Assembly (NCBI GenBank): GCA_027371625.1
Contig: DAHXMQ010000058.1
Coordinates: forward strand, 1-11,637
Length of the DNA stretch: 11,637 nucleotides
Source: Candidatus Methanoperedentaceae archaeon
GTDB lineage: Archaea > Halobacteriota > Methanosarcinia > Methanosarcinales > Methanoperedenaceae
Reading direction: 5' to 3'
The number at the start of each line of letters is the position of its first letter. The first letter of the stretch is position 1. The translations under genes and the position numbers were made by a program. Below are positions 1-6,661 of this stretch, in pieces. Under the pieces are notes generated by a model. That model had not been told where the DNA came from, ran no database searches, and saw only the letters and a list, made by a program, of their open reading frames with translations.

Positions 1-575
1 CTAAGCCCGATGGCGCCGCTTTTTTCAGGGTGGAACTGAGTCCCCACAACGTTTCCGGCTTCGTTCGTTATAATTGCAGGGAACCTGAGCCCATAATCGC
101 AAAGTGCAGCCTCGTATTTCTCATCCGTGCTAACATGGTAGGAGTGCACGAAATAAACAAATGAGCTGTTTTCCACGCCTTTCAACAATGGAATATTCTT
201 TTTGATGATAATCGAGTTCCAGCCCATGTGCGGAACCTTAAGTTCAGATGGCGGGAACCTTATCACCCTTCCAGGGATTATGCCAATTCCCCTGTGCAAT
301 CCTCCCTCCTCGCTCTCGCTTGCCAGCATCTGCATGCCGAGGCATATGCCGAGAAGTGGCTTTCCTTCCTCAACAGCATCCTTCACCACGCGCTCAAGCG
401 TGGAAAAATGCATCATCGCATCGCGGAAAGCCCCGACGCCAGGAAGTATGAGGGCATCGGCGCGGTCAATGGCTGAGGGTTCGTTTGAGATCTCAACGTC
501 TGCGCCTACGTATTGGAGGGCTTTTTCGATGCTTCGGAGGTTGCCGAGACCGTAGTCGATGATGATGATTTTCAT
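1..575 (-). CDS. hisH: Imidazole glycerol phosphate synthase subunit HisH (3' end cut off by window)
   Basis: HisH is the glutaminase half of imidazole glycerol phosphate synthase. It passes ammonia from glutamine to HisF in the fifth step of histidine biosynthesis, in the cytoplasm. The reverse strand reads 191 codons from ATG at 575 before leaving the window, against about 200 for the family, so only a few C-terminal residues are missing. Seen directly: N-terminal IIIIDYGLGNLRSIEKAL, the oxyanion-strand motif PGVGAF (45-50), the nucleophile elbow GICLGMQ with Cys78, the family-typical PHMGWN (115-120), and FHPEKSG giving His182 and Glu184 of the triad. The gene is clearly more GC-rich than the restriction-modification genes just upstream. 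No Shine-Dalgarno sequence precedes the ATG, and a TATA-like element sits about 28 nt upstream, so the message is probably leaderless. The gene looks intact as far as it goes; other his genes are not visible. Confidence 0.96.
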   Translation of the reverse strand, partial: MKIIIIDYGLGNLRSIEKALQYVGADVEISNEPSAIDRADALILPGVGAFRDAMMHFSTLERVVKDAVEEGKPLLGICLGMQMLASESEEGGLHRGIGIIPGRVIRFPPSELKVPHMGWNSIIIKKNIPLLKGVENSSFVYFVHSYHVSTDEKYEAALCDYGLRFPAIITNEAGNVVGTQFHPEKSGAIGL

Positions 576-599
576 TTTAATTTTTTTAAAATTTGTTTT

Positions 600-607
600 T
601 AATATTT
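600..607 (-). promoter_or_regulatory. Probable TATA box of hisH
   Basis: On the minus strand the 58-nt gap upstream of hisH is almost pure A/T and holds AAATATTA centred about 28 nt before the ATG. That is the spacing expected for an archaeal TATA box when transcription begins at or next to the start codon. There is no GGAG/GGTG-like sequence before the ATG. The low complexity of the gap makes the exact box uncertain. Confidence 0.4.
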
Positions 608-633
608 CTTAATCTTTCCGACACATTAGTAAT

Positions 634-1608
634 TCATGCTTCTCCCTCACATACCAAGCACAGATTCTGTTGCCTTCCTTTTACTATCTCTATCCTTGTT
701 GTTCCACTATATTTATGGGACAGGTAAATTTCGTTCCTTTCCAATTCTAATGGGTCTTGTGAAATAACAAATGCCTCTTTAATCTTATCCCAGTCTTTAT
801 CCCTAATAGTTTTAACATTGTCCAGAAAAATACTAACATAACATCCATTTATTTTTGTTGGGTTTGACGCTTCTAATTTTCTTTCCGTTATATCTACATA
901 CTTTGGATCAATATCAATTCCAATAAAGTTTCTTCCTAAATTTTTAGCAGCAACAGCAGTTGTTCCAGTTCCTATGAACGGATCGAGCACAATATCTCCT
1001 TCTTCGGTACTCATGAGCAATAATCTTTCTAGAAGATGGATTGGCAACTGGCATGGATGCTCATCTCGTCTTTTCTTATGCCTAATTCGATGAATATCTG
1101 TCCAAACATCAGAAACTAACGGTCCGAAAGGGTGCATCTGAGCTTTTTTACCACCATAATCTTGCAAAATGTATCCACACTTTCTGCAGCGTTTATGAGA
1201 CATTCTGATATCAAAAAATTTATAGTTTTCAGATTTTACGTAATATAAAATTCCATAGTGATTTGGTAGAAGCGTCCTACCAAGTGGAGATCCCATTGCA
1301 TCCCATGCTATCCAGTGTCTGAATAGCGCAGATTCGTTGAGGGACGAACCAAAATAAACCAACCATTTTGGTATATTGTGAACAAATATCGAACCTGTAG
1401 GTTTAGTAATTCTGACCATCTCTTTCAACCAATCACTACACCAAGATAGATATTCGCCAACTTCATGTTCATCATAATAGCTATTATATTTCTTTTTGAG
1501 ATTGAAAGGAGGGTCTGCAAAGGTAACATCAACACTATTGTCTGGAATATTTTCCAGTACTTCCAGACAATCCCCTGAGATTATTTTATTTAAATATTTA
1601 TTAATCAT
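634..1608 (-). CDS. Beta-class DNA methyltransferase of the restriction-modification operon (predicted N6-adenine)
   Basis: A 324-residue S-adenosylmethionine-dependent DNA methyltransferase of the N6_N4_Mtase family. The catalytic motif comes first (ADPPFNL, DPPF at 32-35) and the SAM-binding motif late (LDPFIGTGT, 208-216, then GIDIDPKY). This order defines the beta class, and DPPF/DPPY usually marks N6-adenine methylation. The stretch between them, about 85-185, should contain the target-recognition domain. HPCQLP at 184-189 is the usual HPTQKP-like motif before motif I. Oddities are two CxxC pairs (Cys141/Cys144 and Cys317/Cys320) and a roughly 75-residue C-terminal extension after the fold. 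It is the last gene of the operon and overlaps the endonuclease by 4 nt (ATGA), which suggests translational coupling. Its role would be to protect host sites from that endonuclease. The class is secure; the exact target base and sequence are inference. Confidence 0.93.
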   Translation of the reverse strand: MINKYLNKIISGDCLEVLENIPDNSVDVTFADPPFNLKKKYNSYYDEHEVGEYLSWCSDWLKEMVRITKPTGSIFVHNIPKWLVYFGSSLNESALFRHWIAWDAMGSPLGRTLLPNHYGILYYVKSENYKFFDIRMSHKRCRKCGYILQDYGGKKAQMHPFGPLVSDVWTDIHRIRHKKRRDEHPCQLPIHLLERLLLMSTEEGDIVLDPFIGTGTTAVAAKNLGRNFIGIDIDPKYVDITERKLEASNPTKINGCYVSIFLDNVKTIRDKDWDKIKEAFVISQDPLELERNEIYLSHKYSGTTRIEIVKGRQQNLCLVCEGEA

Positions 1609-2585
1609 TTTTTAAACTCCGTGATTAAGAGTTTTTCAAACCGTGCCAACTCGTCTTTATGAAAAGTAAAAACATCTTCATAAGACGCTACCATTCTTTT
1701 CAAATCACCTTTGCGGACATACCAACCAATGCCATCTACAAACCCGATAAATTTAGCCTCGGGATAGTGTTCCTTTATAAGAGAGTCAATTGAGATTTCA
1801 GTTTTTGATTTATCACCTTGTCCCGAAGAGGTCGTAACTAAAAAAGAACTTTCAGCAATAATTCTTGGATTCTTTTTGCTCGGTATGATAAAGTCCATTT
1901 TACGTTTGGTATCTGGAGCGTTTTCGATAAGTTCACCCAAATCACCTTTTTCAAATGAGATATCTAAGTCATTAAGTAGATTTTCTATTAGGGTTTCTGG
2001 GTTTTTTTCACCCATGCCAGAATACGATCCTTTTTCTTTGTATCGTATAAGTGTGTCAATCATTTCCGGAATATCAAATCTCAATTTTGAAATACTTAAT
2101 TTTTTTAATTCAAAGAGCGGAATGGCGTTTGCCAAAAAAGGGATAGTTGCCCCTTCAAAAAAAATATTAATAATTCCTTTTCTAAAATATTCGTTAGTAT
2201 TAATCAATTTTTGAATTTTTCCATCCCCCCATTCATTAATTTCTTCAGTGGATTCTTTTTTACACCAGTTATCTTTGAAAACCAATTTTGCTAGCTCTGG
2301 ATTATCAACTACACGAATAACAGTTATTAATCTTTTCAGATACTCATTTGAAAAACCCGTCAGAGCAAGCAATGCCCTTAATCCATTTTCTTTTTCAGAA
2401 ACAAGACGTTCAAATTGAGCTTTTTTTAAACCCTCATTTTCAATTTCATTTTTGAGAACAAGCAATGTTTCTTTAATTGAGTTTAAATAGCCTTCATACT
2501 TTTCTTCAAAGATTGGATTAAAAAAATAAAAGGTATTTTTTGAAATTACAGTATTAAATTTTTGGTCTGTTGTAGGATATGCCAT
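1605..2585 (-). CDS. Type II restriction endonuclease, DpnII/MboI-like PD-(D/E)XK fold
   Basis: A 326-residue protein lying between two DNA methyltransferases, which by itself points to the cognate restriction enzyme. The C-terminal third follows the pattern I recall for R.DpnII: a lysine/arginine-rich lead into MDFIIP (Asp231), a strand IIAESSF (Glu245), then a Ser/Gly-rich SSGQGDKSKTE segment, and finally GFVDGIGWY (281-289), which matches the DGQGWY of DpnII. Asp231 and Glu245 are the likely metal ligands. The usual catalytic Lys two residues after Glu is Ser247 here (Asn in DpnII as I recall it). Glu201 in a preceding helix may be a further active-site acidic residue. The N-terminal two thirds are helical with no motif I recognise. 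The ATG lies 2 nt after the stop of the upstream methyltransferase, and the 3' end overlaps the downstream one by 4 nt. Cleavage of unmodified foreign DNA is the inferred role; sequence specificity is unknown. Confidence 0.82.
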   Translation of the reverse strand: MAYPTTDQKFNTVISKNTFYFFNPIFEEKYEGYLNSIKETLLVLKNEIENEGLKKAQFERLVSEKENGLRALLALTGFSNEYLKRLITVIRVVDNPELAKLVFKDNWCKKESTEEINEWGDGKIQKLINTNEYFRKGIINIFFEGATIPFLANAIPLFELKKLSISKLRFDIPEMIDTLIRYKEKGSYSGMGEKNPETLIENLLNDLDISFEKGDLGELIENAPDTKRKMDFIIPSKKNPRIIAESSFLVTTSSGQGDKSKTEISIDSLIKEHYPEAKFIGFVDGIGWYVRKGDLKRMVASYEDVFTFHKDELARFEKLLITEFKK

Positions 2586-2587
2586 TT

Positions 2588-3862
2588 TTAAACCTTCCTA
2601 AAGAATAATATATACTCATCTCTCATCGTATTCTGAATTCCTTTTATGGGTTTCACAATTTTCTGATCAAGCACAAACTCATTTTCTAATGCCATTTCTT
2701 CAACTTTAGTTTCTAATCTTATTCCACCGGTTTGAATATCATTTGACCCTATTATAATTACTGCATATTTGCCAATATTCAAAACGCGAGACATTTCTGA
2801 CAATACCATATTCATATCATTAAAGTAATTAGCAAGCTTCTCTTTTTTGGTTTTTCCCTTTAAGCCGATCATTTCATCCCTTAGTTTTGATGTATCATAT
2901 CCTAAATATTCTAATTGAGGACGATCATTGTCTACATAGTCGATAGCAAATGAATATGGAGGAGAAGTAACAATAGCATCTACTTTCTTATTTCCCAGAG
3001 GAAGATTTCGTGCGTCGGCAATTTCAAATCGTGCTTTACCAATTTTAAGGTTAAGCTTGTCTCTTGCATGGACAAACGAATCGATTTGCGCTATGTATCT
3101 TTTGAGAACCGTGGGAAAAAGAATGTCTATGCCCTTTGAACATCTTCTCGCATATCCCATAGCATCTAAAAAAGCAAGTAAAGTGATGCTCTTTTCTACA
3201 TTAAAACGATCATCAAGTTTAAAATTATCAGGCAAAGTTTTTTTGCTCATCAAAATTTTGTAATTTTCGTTGATTTCTGTTTCAACTCTTGATAATTGCT
3301 CAGTAAAGACTTTTAGGCTTTCATATTTTACTTTACTCATCAGCGTACAGAAGGGACTTTTTTCAATGCCGATAGAATCTATACCAATAATTGCAGCCTC
3401 TACATTTAAAGTACCACTTCCACACATAGGGTCAAGAATCGTATCTCCAGGTTTAACTTTCAAAATGTTCAATATCCCTTTGATTAGTTGTGGATGGAAT
3501 TTGCCTCTATAAGGAAATAATCCATGTGTAGCATAACCTGTAGAAAAATTTCCCTCCTTGAAGTATGATTTGGTAACCTCAGATCGTCCTTTCCAGACAA
3601 GAGGGTTATTATTAGAGCAGATGATATAATGTTGGGTAGGGATTCCATCAACAGTTTTGAAAAACGCGCCACGCTCTATGATTTCGCTTTTTAATAGAAA
3701 CTTATATTCATAAAATGCAAATTCTAACTCAAATAACTCAGAAGCGTTAGGCAGCAACTCATATTCTTTTGGTAATAAAAAGGAGGTTATTTTAGGTAAA
3801 TTCTCTATTTTATTAGAATCAGAATTTTGACCCAGAGTTTGTGTTATAGCTATTTCAGACAC
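2588..3862 (-). CDS. SPPY-type DNA methyltransferase of the restriction-modification operon (predicted N4-cytosine)
   Basis: A 424-residue SAM-dependent methyltransferase and first gene of the operon. Here motif I comes first (ILDPMCGSGT, about 142-151, followed by GIEKSPF) and the catalytic motif later (TSPPYSFA, SPPY at 300-303). SPPY is typical of N4-cytosine amino methyltransferases. About 110 residues precede the conserved FPYRGKFHPQL entry to the fold and carry no motif I can name. The order resembles Trm11/UPF0020-like proteins, but SPPY rather than DPPY/NPPY and the adjacent endonuclease argue against an RNA target. The start is GTG at 3862: AAGGAG sits 8 nt upstream with correct spacing, while the ATG between them opens a frame that stops after six codons. 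Having this gene first, with the endonuclease second, would let protection begin before cutting. The region is AT-rich (37-38% GC in two sampled 60-nt lines, against 57% in a sampled aminotransferase line), which suggests acquisition by transfer. Confidence 0.9.
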   Translation of the reverse strand: MSEIAITQTLGQNSDSNKIENLPKITSFLLPKEYELLPNASELFELEFAFYEYKFLLKSEIIERGAFFKTVDGIPTQHYIICSNNNPLVWKGRSEVTKSYFKEGNFSTGYATHGLFPYRGKFHPQLIKGILNILKVKPGDTILDPMCGSGTLNVEAAIIGIDSIGIEKSPFCTLMSKVKYESLKVFTEQLSRVETEINENYKILMSKKTLPDNFKLDDRFNVEKSITLLAFLDAMGYARRCSKGIDILFPTVLKRYIAQIDSFVHARDKLNLKIGKARFEIADARNLPLGNKKVDAIVTSPPYSFAIDYVDNDRPQLEYLGYDTSKLRDEMIGLKGKTKKEKLANYFNDMNMVLSEMSRVLNIGKYAVIIIGSNDIQTGGIRLETKVEEMALENEFVLDQKIVKPIKGIQNTMRDEYILFFRKV

Positions 3863-3870
3863 CTATTCAT

Positions 3871-3876
3871 CTCCTT
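3871..3876 (-). promoter_or_regulatory. Ribosome binding site that selects the GTG start of the first methyltransferase
   Basis: AAGGAG on the minus strand lies 8 nt before GTG at 3862. The nearer ATG overlapping this region leads to TAG after six codons, so the GTG is the productive start. Confidence 0.7.
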
Positions 3877-3940
3877 AACTGTCTTTAGTAATTTTAATAC
3901 CTGAGTTTTAGCTGTTCTCTCGCACCACTATGCGCTCATC

Positions 3941-3950
3941 TATAATATAA
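3941..3950 (-). promoter_or_regulatory. Probable TATA box of the restriction-modification operon
   Basis: The minus strand reads TTATATTATA within the 106-nt gap between the winged-helix gene and the first methyltransferase. Initiation about 25 nt downstream would give a leader of roughly 50 nt that includes the AAGGAG site. An independent promoter fits the compositional break here. The leader also holds a weak CGCA...TGCG inverted repeat (about 3921-3934) that could be an operator, though the stem is only 4 bp. Confidence 0.5.
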
Positions 3951-3968
3951 TCACAGCATTTTCACCTG

Positions 3969-4169
3969 TTATGCTTCTTCTACTTTGCCTTCTCCGAGTA
4001 GCTCGTTCGTAATCCTAAAGACCTGTTCAAGCGGAAGCCTTAAAGTATTTGCAATGTTTGAGGGATAAACTCTTTTTTTGCCTTTAATATATTCGAGTAA
4101 TTCTATCTTAGCCAGTCCATCGGTAATCTCTCTAATTTCAATAACACGTGCCATTTTATCTCGTCTCAT
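3969..4169 (-). CDS. Small winged-helix/HTH protein, function unknown
   Basis: A 66-residue basic protein. Residues about 17-62 read as a compact helix-turn-helix: a helix ending LLEYIKGKKRVYP, then NIANTLRLPLEQVFRITNELL, where IANTLRLP-LEQVFRI looks like the two HTH helices, and a short GEGKVEEA that may begin a wing. No ligand domain is present. The first ATG (4169) overlaps the aminotransferase stop in an ATGA arrangement, implying one transcript and coupled translation. ATG at 4154 (MARVIEIRE) is an alternative start; neither has a clean RBS at ideal spacing. It could regulate the aminotransferase operon. Its position next to the restriction-modification promoter also leaves room for a controller-like role, but I see nothing that ties it to that operon. 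Confidence 0.72.
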   Translation of the reverse strand: MRRDKMARVIEIREITDGLAKIELLEYIKGKKRVYPSNIANTLRLPLEQVFRITNELLGEGKVEEA

Positions 4170-5311
4170 ATCTCCAGCTTCTCAAGCCTTATCGCCGCCT
4201 CTTGCAAAGTCTCATCCTTCTTGGAGAAGGTAAACCGAAGCTTGTGCTTTCCCGCCTCGCTCCTGTAAAAGCTGCTTCCCGGAACAGCCGCCACACCGAT
4301 TTCGCGCACCAAGTATTTTGCAAAAGCCATGTCATCCATTTTCACACCCTGCGGAATATCAGCCAGAATATAATAAGCCCCTTCGGGCATCTTGCATTTG
4401 AATCCAGCCTTGATCAAGGCATCGTAGAGAAGCTTTCTTTTTCCATCGTACATTTTCACAAGCTCTGTATAATACGAACCCGGGAACCTCAGTGCAGTCA
4501 CGCATGCATGCTGAAGAGGCGCAGGCGCTCCGACTGTTAGGAAATCATGCACCTTCCTGATAGCGGATGTCAGGTTTTTCTCTGCAAGCGCATAGCCGAT
4601 GCGCCATCCTGTGACGCTGTACGTTTTTGAGAAGCCGCTTATGGTGATTGTCCTGTCCCTCATATTGTCCAGGGAACCGATGCTGACATGCCGTTTCTTG
4701 TCGTAAATGATGTGCTCGTAGATTTCATCCGTGACAGCTACAACGTCAAAATCAACGCATAGATCCGAGATCAGTTTCATTTCATCCCTTGTAAAAACCT
4801 TGCCGCAGGGATTATTCGGGGTATTAAGAATGAGCACGCGCGTTTTTTTATTGAATGCTGCCGTGAGGGCTTCCTCGTCGATGCTGTTATCCTCGCCCAG
4901 CGGTACGAAACGGGGAACAGCACCTGAGACCGCCGCATCGGGTCCATAGTTCTCGTAAAAAGGCTCGAATATTACAGCCTCATCGCCTTCGTTTATCAGG
5001 GCAAGCATGGAAGCCATCATGGCTTCGGTGGAGCCGCATGTCACCGTCACCTCGCTTTCCGGGTCTGCCTCGATTCCGTTATATTCGCGGGCTTTTCTTG
5101 AAATCTCCTCCCTCAGGTCTTTTGCGCCCCAGGTAATGGAATACTGGTTATAATCCTCCATGATTGCAGAAGCGGCGGCGCGCTTTAATTCATCGGGAGC
5201 GGGAAAATCGGGAAAGCCCTGGGCAAGATTGACTGCATCATGTTTTAATGAAAGGCGCGTCATGTCGCGAATTACGGACTCGACAAAATGCTCTACTCTA
5301 CGAGATAGCAT
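4166..5311 (-). CDS. PLP-dependent class I/II aminotransferase
   Basis: A 381-residue fold-type I aminotransferase, full length for the family. The PLP lysine is Lys229 in SGFSKTYSVTGWRIGY. NTPNNPCG supplies Asn167, VTDEIYEH supplies Asp195 and Tyr198, and KLRFTFS supplies Arg359, which binds the substrate carboxylate. VNLAQGFPDFPAP near residue 28 is the opening typical of the kynurenine/glutamine/methionine and aspartate aminotransferase-like subgroup. The enzyme would move an amino group between an amino acid and a 2-oxo acid in the cytoplasm; the specific substrate cannot be read from the sequence. It diverges from the thiolase operon and is coupled by a 4-nt overlap to the winged-helix gene. 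ATG at 5311 has no Shine-Dalgarno sequence and a TATA-like element about 28 nt upstream, so the transcript is probably leaderless. The codon composition is GC-richer than that of the restriction genes. Confidence 0.92.
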   Translation of the reverse strand: MLSRRVEHFVESVIRDMTRLSLKHDAVNLAQGFPDFPAPDELKRAAASAIMEDYNQYSITWGAKDLREEISRKAREYNGIEADPESEVTVTCGSTEAMMASMLALINEGDEAVIFEPFYENYGPDAAVSGAVPRFVPLGEDNSIDEEALTAAFNKKTRVLILNTPNNPCGKVFTRDEMKLISDLCVDFDVVAVTDEIYEHIIYDKKRHVSIGSLDNMRDRTITISGFSKTYSVTGWRIGYALAEKNLTSAIRKVHDFLTVGAPAPLQHACVTALRFPGSYYTELVKMYDGKRKLLYDALIKAGFKCKMPEGAYYILADIPQGVKMDDMAFAKYLVREIGVAAVPGSSFYRSEAGKHKLRFTFSKKDETLQEAAIRLEKLEI

Positions 5312-5332
5312 GGATATATCAAATACTCTGGT

Positions 5333-5343
5333 GTTATATTTAA
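5333..5343 (-). promoter_or_regulatory. Probable TATA box of the aminotransferase operon
   Basis: The minus strand reads TTAAATATAAC, close to the archaeal TTTAWATA consensus, centred about 28 nt before the ATG at 5311. This spacing places transcription initiation at the start codon, consistent with the missing Shine-Dalgarno sequence. Confidence 0.5.
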
Positions 5344-5450
5344 CTTCTGTGGCAATATATCATGGTTTTCCAGTCGAAACGAAGGGGGGTCATGAAGATG
5401 ATGGATATTCTAACAGCGCCAACGTAACTTTATCAAACTAATCCAAAAAT

Positions 5451-5461
5451 TGATATATAAT
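5451..5461 (+). promoter_or_regulatory. Probable TATA box of the thiolase operon
   Basis: TGATATATAAT is preceded by an A-rich stretch (CCAAAAAT) that could serve as a BRE. Initiation 20-27 nt downstream would leave a short leader containing the GGGAG ribosome binding site before ATG at 5498. The 186-nt divergent region 5312-5497 therefore holds two promoters. It also contains a run of six G at 5384-5389 before an 8-10-codon open frame, discussed under findings. Confidence 0.5.
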
Positions 5462-5483
5462 CAACGATAGAATTAGATGTAGC

Positions 5484-5488
5484 GGGAG
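5484..5488 (+). promoter_or_regulatory. Ribosome binding site that sets the thiolase start
   Basis: GGGAG lies 9 nt before ATG at 5498. It directly abuts a possible TTG at 5489, which it could not serve, so the ATG is preferred. Confidence 0.65.
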
Positions 5489-5497
5489 TTGGTAGTC

Positions 5498-6661
5498 ATG
5501 TCCGATGAAGTTGTTATTGTGAGCGGCGTGAGGACGGCTGTCGGCAAGTTCGGTCGTGGCTTCAAAGACGTACCTGCCCAGCGTCTGGGTGCAATCGTGA
5601 TAAAGGAGGCTGTAAACCGGGCGCATTTACAATTGCAGCATGTGGAGGAAGTAATCATGGGCAACGTGATTTCAGCAGGTCTGGGACAGAATCCTGCAAG
5701 GCAGGCTGCGATATATGCAGGGGTTCCGCCTGAAACAGGTTCTTTCACCGTGAACATGGTATGCGGCTCAGGCTTGAAGGCGGTCATGCTCGCAGCCCAT
5801 GCAATAAAAGCAGGTGATAGCGATATAATCGTTGCAGGCGGGATGGAAAACATGAGCCGTGCCCCGCACCTTCTAAGAAACTTGAGATGGGGTGTGAAGT
5901 TCGGCGACGCCTCAATTACAGATGCTATGGTGTACGATGGTTTATGGGAAGTATATAACGATTACCACATGGGAATAACAGGAGAGCGGATAGCGGAGAA
6001 ATATGGCATAACAAGGGAAGAAGCGGATGGGTTCGCCCTGAGTAGCCATCGAAATGCTCTGCATGCAATAAATAGCGGCAAATTCAGCGACGAGATAATA
6101 CCTGTGGAAAACATCGACAGGGACGAAGGCGTAAGGGAGGATACTTCGCTTGATAAACTTGCAGAACTTCCTCCGGTTTTCAAAAAAGACGGTATCCTGA
6201 CCGCCGGTAACAGTTCCCAGCTCAGCGACGGCGCTGCCGCGCTAGTACTGGCATCGACAGGAAAAGCAGAGGAGCTGGGATTGGAACCGCTTGCAAGAAT
6301 AACAGCCTATGCAACAGGAGGAACAAAGCCTGAGGATGTTATGGAGGCTCCGATTCCGACAGTCAGAGCGCTTCTCAAAAAAACAGGCTTTACAATCGGC
6401 GACTTTGACCTGATCGAGCATAACGAAGCCTATGCCTCAGCCTCGATTGCGGTGGCAAGGGAACTTGGAATTGACTTTGAAAAATTCAATGTGAACGGCG
6501 GTGCTGTTGCCCTTGGGCATCCTATCGGGTGCAGCGGGGCAAGGATACTCGTGACGTTGCTGTATGCGCTGAAGGAAAGGGGGCTAAAAAGGGGACTTGC
6601 AACCCTCTGCATTGGGGGAGGAAATGCAGTGGCAATGATAGTTGAGAGGCAGGATGATTAG
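5498..6661 (+). CDS. Acetyl-CoA C-acetyltransferase (thiolase)
   Basis: A 387-residue thiolase of normal length. It condenses two acetyl-CoA to acetoacetyl-CoA or cleaves 3-oxoacyl-CoA in the reverse direction. Catalytic features are all visible: acyl-accepting Cys89 in [20 protein letters not shown] (114-123), the NEAYA box after His308 (EHNEAYA), His341 in [10 protein letters not shown], and Cys371 in LCIGGGNA. The protein begins [19 protein letters not shown], the usual thiolase start. Its full complement of motifs and size match bacterial-type biosynthetic/beta-oxidation thiolases rather than the shorter SCP2-like archaeal thiolases that partner DUF35 proteins. It is the first gene of a tightly packed operon and overlaps the dehydrogenase by 8 nt. 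Chain-length preference is not readable, but the partners imply C4 chemistry. Confidence 0.95.
   Translation: MSDEVVIVSGVRTAVGKFGRGFKDVPAQRLGAIVIKEAVNRAHLQLQHVEEVIMGNVISAGLGQNPARQAAIYAGVPPETGSFTVNMVCGSGLKAVMLAAHAIKAGDSDIIVAGGMENMSRAPHLLRNLRWGVKFGDASITDAMVYDGLWEVYNDYHMGITGERIAEKYGITREEADGFALSSHRNALHAINSGKFSDEIIPVENIDRDEGVREDTSLDKLAELPPVFKKDGILTAGNSSQLSDGAAALVLASTGKAEELGLEPLARITAYATGGTKPEDVMEAPIPTVRALLKKTGFTIGDFDLIEHNEAYASASIAVARELGIDFEKFNVNGGAVALGHPIGCSGARILVTLLYALKERGLKRGLATLCIGGGNAVAMIVERQDD

Noticed and set aside
202..555. Plus-strand open frame opposite hisH
   Set aside because: The opposite strand encodes HisH with all catalytic residues; the plus-strand translation has no family pattern.
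2588..3862. SPPY methyltransferase as an RNA (Trm11/UPF0020-like) methyltransferase
   Set aside because: Motif order resembles those enzymes, but the catalytic motif is SPPY rather than DPPY/NPPY, no THUMP domain is visible, and it is fused by operon structure to an endonuclease and a DNA methyltransferase.
3921..3934. CGCA...TGCG inverted repeat as a C-box for a restriction controller protein
   Set aside because: The stem is 4 bp, no paired second copy is present, and no controller gene is recognisable in the operon.
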